A stretch of DNA of 5,181 nucleotides from Methanoculleus sp. (GTDB taxonomy: Archaea; Halobacteriota; Methanomicrobia; Methanomicrobiales; Methanoculleaceae): NCBI GenBank assembly GCA_028698765.1, contig JAQVVW010000133.1:1-5181 (forward strand). The letters are read 5' to 3'. The number at the start of each line of letters is the position of its first letter. The stretch's first letter is position 1. Made by a program: the position numbers and the translations under genes. Below the pieces are notes generated by a model, which worked only from the letters and a program-made list of their open reading frames with translations, searched no databases and was not told where the DNA came from. Of the stretch, positions 1 through 5,181 are shown in pieces.

Positions 1-14
1 TACGCACAACCTAA

Positions 15-25
15 TGTATTTAAAC
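15..25 (+). promoter_or_regulatory. TATA box for the CBS regulator gene
   Basis: The element TGTATTTAAAC is a good archaeal TATA box. Its centre lies about 26 bp before the ATG at 47, the usual distance from TATA box to transcription start in archaea. The transcript is therefore predicted to begin at or within a few bases of the start codon. No Shine-Dalgarno sequence is visible in the bases before the ATG, which fits a leaderless mRNA. Confidence 0.7.
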
Positions 26-46
26 AACGTATAATCACTGATAATT

Positions 47-928
47 ATGGAGCTCTCTCCGATTCAGAAGGATATCCTGATAACCCTGATTACCCTATAT
101 CATCAGTCTTCCCACTCTATAAAAGGTGAGGAGATCGCGGATGTGCTGAAGCGCAACCCCGGTACTGTCCGCAACCAGATGCAGGCTTTGAAGGCTCTCG
201 GGCTGGTCGAGGGGATCCCCGGCCCGAAAGGAGGATACAGCCCGACTGCAGAAGCCTACCGGGAACTGAATCTCGGGGATCTCGAGCACCAGTCCGAGGT
301 GCCGATCTTCCGCGACGGCGAGAAGGTGAAGGGCGTCCGCGTCAAGGAGCTCGGGTTCACCACTCTCTGCCACCCTGACCTCTGCCAGGCGATGGCCCGG
401 ATCATCGGGAGCGTGAAACTCTTCCGCATCGGGGATATGGTCTCGATCGGGCCCACGCCGGTGAACAAGCTCCTCGTCCGCGGCGAGGTCTTCGGGATGG
501 ACGAGAACCTGCAGGCGCTCCTCATCAGCGTCTCCGAGATGATATCGCTCCCGAAACAGCCCATCAAGCATTATATGAGCGCCCCGCTCCTGACCCTGCC
601 CATCACCGCCACCCTCCGCGATGCCGTGCGCCTCTTCAATACCCGCCATATCCACGGCGCGCCGGTGGTGAAGGACAGCGGCGACCTCGCGGGCATCGTG
701 ACGCTGAGCGATGTCGCCCGCGCCCTGGACGAGGGCCTGAATCTGGATGCGCCGGTTGTCGGGGTCATGACGGCCGATGTGGTCGAGGCGCCGTCGTCGA
801 TCCGGCTCTATGAGCTCGTGGGCCGGTTCAAGGAACGGGAGATCGGGAGGCTGATTGTGGTCGAGGACGGGAAGCCCGTCGGGATCGTTACCCAGACCGA
901 TATAATTCGGGTCTTTCCCTCACTTTGA
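47..928 (+). CDS. Winged-helix transcriptional regulator with C-terminal CBS pair
   Basis: A predicted cytoplasmic DNA-binding regulator that probably senses a small ligand, 293 residues. Residues about 5-70 look like a winged helix: a helix-turn-helix around IKGEEIADVLKRNPGTVRNQ, then a wing with GPKGGY. Residues about 85-168 form a middle region with no motif I can name. Two CBS domains follow, at about 172-228 and 237-291, ending in the typical GIVTLSDVARAL and GIVTQTDIIRVF helices. CBS pairs commonly bind adenine nucleotides or S-adenosylmethionine; the ligand here is unknown. The architecture matches the archaeal family described as a predicted transcriptional regulator with C-terminal CBS domains (COG2524, from memory). 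The ATG at 47 is chosen because the TATA box sits immediately upstream. A short T run at 947-950 is a weak candidate terminator. The gene stands alone, so its targets cannot be inferred from neighbours. Confidence 0.9.
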   Translation: MELSPIQKDILITLITLYHQSSHSIKGEEIADVLKRNPGTVRNQMQALKALGLVEGIPGPKGGYSPTAEAYRELNLGDLEHQSEVPIFRDGEKVKGVRVKELGFTTLCHPDLCQAMARIIGSVKLFRIGDMVSIGPTPVNKLLVRGEVFGMDENLQALLISVSEMISLPKQPIKHYMSAPLLTLPITATLRDAVRLFNTRHIHGAPVVKDSGDLAGIVTLSDVARALDEGLNLDAPVVGVMTADVVEAPSSIRLYELVGRFKEREIGRLIVVEDGKPVGIVTQTDIIRVFPSL

Positions 929-979
929 TCCCCTCCCCGTTCGAAATTTTGCGCTTCAACCCCTCTGGCGACAGATAAG

Positions 980-988
980 TATTTATAT
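980..988 (+). promoter_or_regulatory. TATA box for the histone gene
   Basis: TATTTATAT is a strong archaeal TATA element, preceded by a purine-rich stretch (AGATAAG) that could serve as the TFB recognition element. Transcription should start near 1008-1012. This gives the histone mRNA a leader of about 60 nt, unlike the leaderless neighbours. Confidence 0.75.
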
Positions 989-1016
989 GAGGGTACCTAT
1001 GGTGCTTCTGTCAAAC

Positions 1017-1049
1017 GAGTTCTGTGTGTGAGTACATTTCACAGAACTC
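1017..1049 (+). promoter_or_regulatory. Perfect 10-bp inverted repeat in the histone mRNA leader
   Basis: GAGTTCTGTG at 1017-1026 is the exact reverse complement of CACAGAACTC at 1040-1049, separated by 13 bases. The predicted transcription start lies just before the left arm, so the mRNA would begin with a hairpin of 10 pairs. The right arm ends 8 nt before the G-rich ribosome site. As RNA it could protect the 5' end or tune translation; as DNA it could be an operator just downstream of the start site. The repeat is directly visible; its role is inferred. Confidence 0.65.
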
Positions 1050-1057
1050 AATGAAAA

Positions 1058-1062
1058 GGGGG
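1058..1062 (+). promoter_or_regulatory. Ribosome binding site of the histone gene
   Basis: A GGGGG run lies 10 nt before the ATG at 1073. It is a G-rich, imperfect match to the archaeal GGAGGTGA consensus, but it is the only candidate in the leader and supports the ATG at 1073. Confidence 0.5.
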
Positions 1063-1072
1063 AAAATGGATC

Positions 1073-1282
1073 ATGACTGATATACCACTGGCACCGGTTG
1101 GCAGGATCGTGAAGAAATCCGGCGCGGAGCGCGTGAGTTCCGACGCAAACGAAGAACTTGCGAAGCTGATGGAGCAGTACGCGTCACGGATCGCGAAAGA
1201 GGCGATCAAACTGGCGGGCCACGCCGGCAGGAAGACGGTCAAGGCAACCGATGTCAGGATGGCGGCTGAAACCGTGAAGTAA
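1073..1282 (+). CDS. Archaeal histone (HMf/HTk family)
   Basis: A DNA-packaging histone-fold protein of 69 residues, the normal length for tail-less archaeal histones. It forms dimers that wrap DNA in the nucleoid. Family landmarks are clear: LAPVGRIVKKSGAERVS at residues 6-22 and HAGRKTVKATDV at 50-61, holding the DNA-contacting R11, R20, K54 and T55 (my alignment to HMfB/HTkA, from memory). Residues matching the dimer-dimer contacts of HMfB, namely L47, H50 and D60, are conserved. So is the glycine at 17, which matters for tight stacking of superhelix layers in HTkA. This suggests it can form extended hypernucleosome-like fibres. It has its own strong promoter, a structured leader and a T-run terminator, as expected for an abundant protein expressed alone. 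No second histone gene is in the window. Confidence 0.97.
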   Translation: MTDIPLAPVGRIVKKSGAERVSSDANEELAKLMEQYASRIAKEAIKLAGHAGRKTVKATDVRMAAETVK

Positions 1283-1292
1283 CCCGAAAAAC

Positions 1293-1299
1293 TCTTTTT
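1293..1299 (+). terminator. T-tract terminator after the histone gene
   Basis: TCTTTTT begins 11 bases after the histone stop codon. Archaeal RNA polymerase terminates on U-rich tracts without needing a stem, and no hairpin is evident here. It probably ends a single-gene histone transcript. Confidence 0.55.
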
Positions 1300-1439
1300 G
1301 GAACCTTATCGATCCGGTATGCATCCTTCCGGTTCGGAACGCCTCTCTACCACACTCTCCGCTGCGGGCAACGGCGGCGCATGCATCTCCGACAATACCC
1401 TGTAATGCTTCTTTTCCGTGATTTTATGGAATTTAGAAG

Positions 1440-1448
1440 TTATAAATA
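1440..1448 (+). promoter_or_regulatory. TATA box for the PRC-barrel gene
   Basis: TTATAAATA is a near-consensus archaeal TATA box preceded by a purine-rich TTTAGAAG. Its centre is about 28 bp before the ATG at 1472, so the mRNA is probably leaderless or nearly so. The box lies inside a longer possible reading frame that opens at a GTG at 1418, which argues strongly against that upstream start. Confidence 0.75.
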
Positions 1449-1471
1449 GTACAAACGCCCCACGGTTTTAT

Positions 1472-1723
1472 ATGACCAAAACCTTCTGCCGTTCCCTTGC
1501 GAAGAAGAGATTGATGAGTAACGATGGCATGCTCATCGGGACCATCAAGAATATCATCGTCGACCTCAATACGGGGCAGGTTGTCGACCTGCTCGTCAAA
1601 CCGGACGAGACGTTCAAGACCGAAGGCTACAGGACGGATGGGGACAAGATGCTCGTGCCGTTCGAGTCGGTGAAGGACATAAAAGATTATGTCGTCGTCG
1701 ATCGCTACCTGTTGAAGAGATAG
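1472..1723 (+). CDS. Small PRC-barrel domain protein
   Basis: A single-domain PRC-barrel protein of 83 residues with no signal peptide or membrane segment. The fold is recognised from SNDGMLIGTIKNIIVDLNTG (residues 16-35), then VVDLLVKP (37-44), LVPFESVKDIKD and a final [10 protein letters not shown]. This resembles the YlmC/YmxH-like and stand-alone archaeal PRC-barrel proteins. In haloarchaea, small PRC-barrel proteins (CdpB1/CdpB2) link SepF and FtsZ in cell division. Whether this one does so is unknown, and no division gene is nearby. The ATG at 1472 is preferred over a GTG at 1418 because the TATA box at 1440-1448 lies between them and the extra 18 residues do not resemble the family. 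Its last 19 bp overlap the convergent phosphatase gene. Confidence 0.88.
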   Translation: MTKTFCRSLAKKRLMSNDGMLIGTIKNIIVDLNTGQVVDLLVKPDETFKTEGYRTDGDKMLVPFESVKDIKDYVVVDRYLLKR

Positions 1724-2409
1724 GGATAATACTTTTTTACCGCTTCTACGAACCCGTCCCCGTAGGATTCTTCGGTGACCCGATCTGCTGCCGCCTGCAC
1801 CGCGGCAGGGGCGTTTCGCACCGCAACACCGATACCGGCGGCCTCAAGCATCTCGATGTCGTTCTCGGAGTCGCCGACGGCCATCATATCGGAGGGGGAG
1901 ATGCCCATCTCGCGGGCAAGTGCCGTGAGCGCTGCCCCTTTGCTCACGCCGGGGGTCTGGAGGTGGATTGCAAACCCGGTGTCGAGCACCCGGACGGAGA
2001 GGCCGTGGTCGCGGATGACTGCTCTTGCCTCGTCGGGGTCGATGTTCCGTGCGAAGGCAACGTCGGCGAACCGGTACTGCTCCCCGAAGAGTTCGAGTTC
2101 CACGCCGTTTCTGGAAAAAGAGTCTTTGAGAACCTCGAACGCCGCGAGACAGGCCATTTTATCGCCCGGGACGCGGAGGGTGCCGGAAAACCCCCTCCGG
2201 TAGACGCCGCCGTTCTCGCCGATGATCGTCCCGTCTGTCCCGACCATCTTGCAGAGGCCGTCCATGAAGCAGACGGTGTTGCCGCTCGCGAAGACCACCT
2301 CAATCCCGGCCTCGACGAGGGTACGGATGCTCTCGACGGCGGGGGTGTTGATCCGCCGCCGCCGGTCGGTGATGGTGCCGTCGACGTCCGTTACGAGCGC
2401 TTTCAGCAC
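1705..2409 (-). CDS. pgp: Phosphoglycolate phosphatase, archaeal HAD type
   Basis: A cytoplasmic magnesium-dependent HAD hydrolase expected to convert 2-phosphoglycolate to glycolate, 234 residues. The four HAD motifs are intact: DVDGT with nucleophile D8 and acid/base D10, the SGN motif with S42, K157 in the cap-distal lobe, and GDSEND with D180 and D184. The C2-type cap lies between SGN and K157. The combination of SGN, GENGG (64-68) and PGVSKG (153-158) is typical of the archaeal TA0175-like group. Related sucrose-phosphate or Cof-type phosphatases have the same motifs, so the substrate is a family-based call. The start is a GTG at 2409-2407 overlapping the radA stop by 7 nt, which implies translational coupling. 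Its 3' end overlaps the PRC-barrel gene. A TTTT run on this strand at 1684-1681 is a weak terminator candidate. Confidence 0.9.
   Translation of the reverse strand: MLKALVTDVDGTITDRRRRINTPAVESIRTLVEAGIEVVFASGNTVCFMDGLCKMVGTDGTIIGENGGVYRRGFSGTLRVPGDKMACLAAFEVLKDSFSRNGVELELFGEQYRFADVAFARNIDPDEARAVIRDHGLSVRVLDTGFAIHLQTPGVSKGAALTALAREMGISPSDMMAVGDSENDIEMLEAAGIGVAVRNAPAAVQAAADRVTEESYGDGFVEAVKKYYPYLFNR
1733..1738 (+). terminator. T6 terminator for the PRC-barrel gene, inside the opposing gene
   Basis: A TTTTTT run begins 9 bases after the PRC-barrel stop codon and is a plausible archaeal U-tract terminator. It lies within the phosphatase coding sequence on the other strand, where it encodes part of the Lys-Lys pair near the C-terminus. 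Confidence 0.5.
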
Positions 2410-3377
2410 TGCCTGAGTCCTGCCTGCTCGACCATGAACGCCGCCTCGCCCTCGGGGAGGTTCGGGCTGTCCACCAGGCGGGCAACTCTCTTGCCGCCCT
2501 TGCTCTTACGGAGGTAGAGCCGGAAGGTTGCCGTGTGCCCGACGATGTTGCCGCCGATCGGTTTCGTGGGGTCGCCGAAGAGGATGCCGGGGTTCGACAT
2601 CACCTGGTTGGTCACGAGGCCGACGGCGTTGTGGTCGTCGAGCAGTTTCAGGAGGTCGTGCATGTGGCGGTTCAGTTTCTGCTGCCGGGGAGCAAGGGTG
2701 CCCCGTCCCGCGTACTCCGAACGGAAGAGCGACGTCAACGAGTCGATGATGAAGAGCCTCACCGGGTAGTCGGAGGTCCGCAGCTCGTTTGCGAGTTCCC
2801 GTGCGGTCTCGAGGAGCAGCATCTGGTGATCGGAGCTGTGCGCCCGCGCGACGTGGATCCGTTCGAGGACCTCCTCGATCTCCCCGAGTTCCGCCTCTTC
2901 GGGGAGGCCGGCAAGCATCTGCTCTATTCGTTCCGGCCGGAAGGTGTTCTCGGTGTCGACGTAGATGGCCGAGCCGCCGAGGCCGCCGAGTTCTACAGGG
3001 AGCTGGACGTTCACGGCCATCTGGTGGACGATCTGGCTCTTCCCCGACCCGAACTCGCCGTAGACCTCCGTTATCGCCTGCGTCTCGAGGCCGCCGCCGA
3101 CCAGTTCGTCGAACTCGGGCACCAGCGTCCGGAGTTTCTTGATGTCCTTCCTCTTGTCGAGGATATCTCTGCCGGTCTTGAACCCGCCGATATCCGCCAT
3201 CTTCCGGGCGGCGAGGATCACCTTCTTTGCAGTGGCTTCACCGATCTCCGCCGCCTCGGCGAGGTCCGATGTGGTGGCCGTCGCAACGCTCTCGACGGTC
3301 CCGTATCCGGCTTCCCGGAGTTTTTCGGCGGTGGTTGGTCCAACGCCAGGTAAATCTTCAAGATCAATCTCTGACAT
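2403..3377 (-). CDS. radA: DNA repair and recombination protein RadA
   Basis: The archaeal Rad51/RecA recombinase: it forms ATP-dependent filaments on single-stranded DNA and catalyses strand exchange. With the chosen start it has 324 residues, normal for the family. Residues 1-60 are the helix-hairpin-helix domain ([13 protein letters not shown]). The linker holds the polymerisation motif GGFKTG with F66. Walker A is GEFGSGKS at 107-114, with serine where many RadA proteins have threonine. A catalytic glutamate is in DTENTF (E143), and Walker B is LFIIDS at 208-213. The DNA-binding L2 region follows [14 protein letters not shown], with the conserved GGNIVGHT. The ATG at 3377 has a TGAGG ribosome site 6 nt upstream. 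A possible ATG at 3437 sits inside the probable TATA box and adds 20 atypical residues, so it is rejected. The stop overlaps the phosphatase start. Confidence 0.97.
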   Translation of the reverse strand: MSEIDLEDLPGVGPTTAEKLREAGYGTVESVATATTSDLAEAAEIGEATAKKVILAARKMADIGGFKTGRDILDKRKDIKKLRTLVPEFDELVGGGLETQAITEVYGEFGSGKSQIVHQMAVNVQLPVELGGLGGSAIYVDTENTFRPERIEQMLAGLPEEAELGEIEEVLERIHVARAHSSDHQMLLLETARELANELRTSDYPVRLFIIDSLTSLFRSEYAGRGTLAPRQQKLNRHMHDLLKLLDDHNAVGLVTNQVMSNPGILFGDPTKPIGGNIVGHTATFRLYLRKSKGGKRVARLVDSPNLPEGEAAFMVEQAGLRQC

Positions 3378-3383
3378 CTCATT

Positions 3384-3388
3384 CCTCA
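3384..3388 (-). promoter_or_regulatory. Ribosome binding site deciding the radA start
   Basis: On the minus strand TGAGG lies 6 nt before the ATG at 3377, good spacing for a Shine-Dalgarno element. It supports the 324-residue RadA over a 344-residue form. Confidence 0.6.
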
Positions 3389-3394
3389 CTTGAT

Positions 3395-3420
3395 CTCTAG
3401 GTCTGTTTGATACACTAGAG
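3395..3420 (-). repeat. Inverted repeat in the radA promoter/leader
   Basis: CTCTAG at 3395-3400 and CTAGAG at 3415-3420 form a 6-bp inverted repeat with a 14-base spacer. Two further pairs (GA at 3392-3393 with TC at 3421-3422) form if T3394 is bulged. It covers the predicted transcription start of radA, so it could be an operator for a dimeric repressor. No known archaeal repressor site is recognised. Confidence 0.4.
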
Positions 3421-3433
3421 TCTTTAGCCGGAG

Positions 3434-3441
3434 ACATAAAG
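3434..3441 (-). promoter_or_regulatory. Probable TATA box of radA
   Basis: On the minus strand CTTTATGT is the most TATA-like element between the RPA-like gene and radA. It would place transcription start near 3411-3415 and give a leader of about 35 nt. It is weaker than the other TATA boxes here. With no strong terminator after the RPA-like gene, radA may also receive read-through transcription. Confidence 0.5.
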
Positions 3442-3471
3442 GTCGCTTGCCGTGCGGGGTGAAAGTGAAGA

Positions 3472-4758
3472 TCAGGATCGGGGTTGCCCGGAAAACCGAT
3501 CCAGGCGGCGCTGTAGATCTTCGGGATCGGGTTCTATGGCCTTGATATTGCCCGGGCTGATCACGCCCCTGTGCACGGTTCCCCGGACGCGCACGGTATA
3601 CCCGACGGGCAGCGGGTCACGGAGGAGGTAGCAGGTGTCGCCGGTATCGAGAGCGGCTCCCTGCCGGGTGGCGATGACCGTCCCCGTCACCTCGATCTCC
3701 TCCTCCTCGCCGTGGACGACGAGCGCGCTCCCCCACGAGAGGTGCACCTCGAGATCGCCGTAGCGTCCCTGCCGTGCGGTCGCGTTGTAGAGTGAGAGTC
3801 GGTCGCCGGGCACCAGGTGCTCGTCCGCCTTCTCCCCCCAGACGACGACCGGGGTCTCGCCGGTCGGATCGGCGATGATCAGGTTCCTGACCGAGGACTG
3901 CCGCCCGTTCCGCGTGACGAACGAGTGTGGGGGCTGGACGGAGACCACCGTCCCGGCAAGGGAGTATCGCCCCCCTTCCCTGACATCGGCGATGGTGTTC
4001 ATGGGGAGATCGATCTCGTGGTCGGAGGGCGTGACGGACGCGGACTCGCCGAGGCTGTACTCGATCGCCCCGTCGTTCTCGCGGGCGGTCGCACCGCGGA
4101 TGACGACGCTCTCTCCCGGCTCCACCCCGAGGAGGACGTCCGGCGCCCAGGCGACGAGACGGAAGACGCCGTCCTCGTTCCCGACCACCGCCTCGACCAT
4201 CTCGCCGTCCGTTCCGTCACGGCGGGTGAACGTCCGCGGGCTCTCGATCGCGATCAGCCGGACCTCGAGGTCACCCGCAGGTCCGGGCCCCCCGGAGGTC
4301 GCGGTCTCCTCGCAGGTGATCTCGCAGGCCGCCTCCTGGACGGCGACGGCGGTGACGTCGGGAACCTTTCCTCTGCCCTTCGGCCGCCCAAGGATCTCGA
4401 GGACGTCGCCAACCGCGATCTCCGAGACCGCAGCGGCCTTCTCGTCCCAGAGGGTCAGCCGGGCCCTGCCGGTCTCGTCGCCCACCGTCACGTTCGCGAC
4501 GATGCCGGGGGCGCCGTCAGGCCGCTCGAACTCCCGGGGCTCCTCGACGGCAAGCACCTTTGCAAAGAAGCAGGCGAGGCTCGGGGCGGCCGCGAGGTCG
4601 CGTATACGGATGTGCGAGCGTCCGAGGTCCCTGACGACCAGCATCGCCGCCGCCCGTTCGTCGAGGAGATCGCCCGACTCGGCCACTTTCTCCTCCACCC
4701 GCCGCTCGAACTCCCCTTTGTCGAGGAGGTCGTCGACCAGGAGGTAGTGGAACTTCAC
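3472..4758 (-). CDS. Replication protein A-like single-stranded-DNA-binding protein, multiple OB folds
   Basis: An RPA-type protein of 428 residues that should coat single-stranded DNA during replication and repair. The N-terminal 55 or so residues ([16 protein letters not shown]) match the helical lead-in of euryarchaeal RPA. Three OB folds follow at about 62-140, 163-240 and 262-343. Each carries a related core: [15 protein letters not shown] (92-106), [15 protein letters not shown] (192-206) and [15 protein letters not shown] (295-309). A fourth, shorter and more diverged OB-like segment spans about 353-408. There are only four cysteines (63, 145, 149, 376), widely scattered, so the zinc finger of some archaeal RPAs is absent. 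The start is a GTG with GGAG at 4770-4767, 8 nt upstream. lysA ends 16 nt before it, indicating an operon, and radA lies 94 bp downstream, a fitting functional neighbour. The gene is often annotated only as an OB-fold protein. Confidence 0.9.
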   Translation of the reverse strand: MKFHYLLVDDLLDKGEFERRVEEKVAESGDLLDERAAAMLVVRDLGRSHIRIRDLAAAPSLACFFAKVLAVEEPREFERPDGAPGIVANVTVGDETGRARLTLWDEKAAAVSEIAVGDVLEILGRPKGRGKVPDVTAVAVQEAACEITCEETATSGGPGPAGDLEVRLIAIESPRTFTRRDGTDGEMVEAVVGNEDGVFRLVAWAPDVLLGVEPGESVVIRGATARENDGAIEYSLGESASVTPSDHEIDLPMNTIADVREGGRYSLAGTVVSVQPPHSFVTRNGRQSSVRNLIIADPTGETPVVVWGEKADEHLVPGDRLSLYNATARQGRYGDLEVHLSWGSALVVHGEEEEIEVTGTVIATRQGAALDTGDTCYLLRDPLPVGYTVRVRGTVHRGVISPGNIKAIEPDPEDLQRRLDRFSGQPRS

Positions 4759-4766
4759 GGTCGGGG

Positions 4767-4770
4767 CTCC
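4767..4770 (-). promoter_or_regulatory. Ribosome binding site of the RPA-like gene
   Basis: GGAG on the minus strand lies 8 nt before the GTG start at 4758, in the 16-nt gap after the lysA stop. It supports the GTG as the true start and translation from a shared lysA transcript. Confidence 0.6.
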
Positions 4771-4774
4771 GCTC

Positions 4775-5181
4775 CTACTCCTGCCAGGGTGGGGTCACCA
4801 TCGCGGCTGTCAGGTCGTCGATCGTCTCGGCCCGGCGCATCAGGGCGGCCTCCTTCCCCGCGAGGAGGACCTCGGCGCACCGGGGGCGGCTGTTGTACTG
4901 CGACGACATCGCAAACCCGTACGCCCCGGCGTCCAGCACCGCGATGATGTCGCCGGCGGCGAGTTCCGGGAGCATCCGGTCTTTCGCGAGGATGTCCCCG
5001 GTCTCGCAGATCGGCCCCGTGACGGAGTACTCCCGCACGGCGGGAGCGTCGGCTTTGTTAGCCGCGACGACCTCGTGGTAGGAGTCGTACATCGTCGGCC
5101 GGACGAGGAGGTTGAATCCGGCGTCGACGTTCGCAAACGTCTTGTGAGCGGTCTTGACGGAGTTGACCCTCGTCAGGAGAA
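4775..5181 (-). CDS. lysA: Diaminopimelate decarboxylase, C-terminal part (cut by window edge)
   Basis: The last 134 codons of a PLP-dependent decarboxylase that converts meso-diaminopimelate to lysine, the final step of lysine synthesis. The reading frame is open to the window end, so the gene starts beyond 5181; a Met codon at 5092 is internal. Visible fragment landmarks are the substrate-binding RPTMYDSYHE, the GPICETGD motif whose cysteine (fragment residue 58) belongs to the active site of the partner subunit, and DAGAYGFAMSSQYN, whose tyrosine (87) contacts the cofactor phosphate or substrate. These motifs distinguish it well from generic ornithine/arginine decarboxylases, though carboxynorspermidine decarboxylase is a distant relative. 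The N-terminal PLP-lysine barrel lies outside the window. The stop is 16 nt before the RPA-like GTG, so the two are probably cotranscribed. Confidence 0.95.
   Translation of the reverse strand, partial: LLTRVNSVKTAHKTFANVDAGFNLLVRPTMYDSYHEVVAANKADAPAVREYSVTGPICETGDILAKDRMLPELAAGDIIAVLDAGAYGFAMSSQYNSRPRCAEVLLAGKEAALMRRAETIDDLTAAMVTPPWQE

Noticed and set aside
1418..1471. An upstream GTG start for the PRC-barrel protein
   Set aside because: The near-consensus TATA box at 1440-1448 is downstream of that GTG, so the codon would not be in the mRNA.
1283..1471. A possible tRNA or structured RNA in the histone to PRC-barrel gap
   Set aside because: I could find no cloverleaf, T-loop consensus or long stem; only short palindromes such as GCATGC are present.
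2535..3353. A long plus-strand open frame of 272 codons opposite radA
   Set aside because: It is antisense to an unmistakable radA, its protein matches nothing recognisable, and GC-rich DNA readily leaves such frames open on the opposite strand.
3378..3437. A 20-residue N-terminal extension of RadA from an ATG at 3437
   Set aside because: That ATG lies within the probable TATA box, the added residues are unlike the family N-terminus, and the ATG at 3377 has a good ribosome site.
3817..4947. Long plus-strand open frames (376 and 290 codons) opposite the RPA-like gene and lysA
   Set aside because: They cross the boundary of two well-supported minus-strand genes, have low-complexity Arg/Gly/Ser/Pro-rich products, and lack any promoter or ribosome site.
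1..5181. A mobile element, CRISPR array, toxin-antitoxin pair or defence system
   Set aside because: No transposase, integrase, terminal repeats, regularly spaced repeats or defence-type proteins are seen; all the genes are typical archaeal housekeeping or regulatory genes.

Overview
The window reads as a chromosomal segment of a methanogenic archaeon, most likely a Methanomicrobiales member resembling Methanoculleus. The evidence is an HMf-type archaeal histone, an archaeal RadA recombinase with an N-terminal helix-hairpin-helix domain, an archaeal RPA-like multi-OB-fold protein, an archaeal HAD phosphoglycolate phosphatase, TATA-box promoters at archaeal spacing, and T-tract terminators. 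The coding DNA is GC-rich and the promoters are AT-rich. The genus is inferred from general resemblance, not from a search.

Layout. The left third reads rightward as three separately promoted genes: a winged-helix/CBS-pair regulator (47-928), a 69-residue histone (1073-1282), and a small PRC-barrel protein (1472-1723). The right two thirds read leftward. In transcription order they are the 3' part of lysA, diaminopimelate decarboxylase (5181-4775, cut by the window edge), an RPA-like single-stranded-DNA-binding protein (4758-3472), radA (3377-2403) and a phosphoglycolate phosphatase (2409-1705). The two arms converge, and the last gene of each overlaps the other tail-to-tail by 19 bp.

Function. 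RPA and RadA are partners in homologous recombination: RPA coats single-stranded DNA and RadA replaces it to form the strand-exchange filament. The phosphatase start overlaps the radA stop, so the two are probably cotranslated. Phosphoglycolate is released from oxidatively damaged DNA 3' ends, so a repair role is plausible but inferred. The histone packages the genome. lysA completes lysine synthesis and appears to share a transcript with the RPA gene.

Regulation. The CBS regulator and PRC-barrel genes have TATA boxes about 25 bp before their start codons and so are probably leaderless. The histone gene has a roughly 60-nt leader with a perfect 10-bp inverted repeat and a G-rich ribosome site. 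radA has its own short promoter with an inverted repeat near its predicted transcription start. I found no mobile element, CRISPR array, tRNA, rRNA or defence system, and no clear new system; the points worth a second look are regulatory and architectural.
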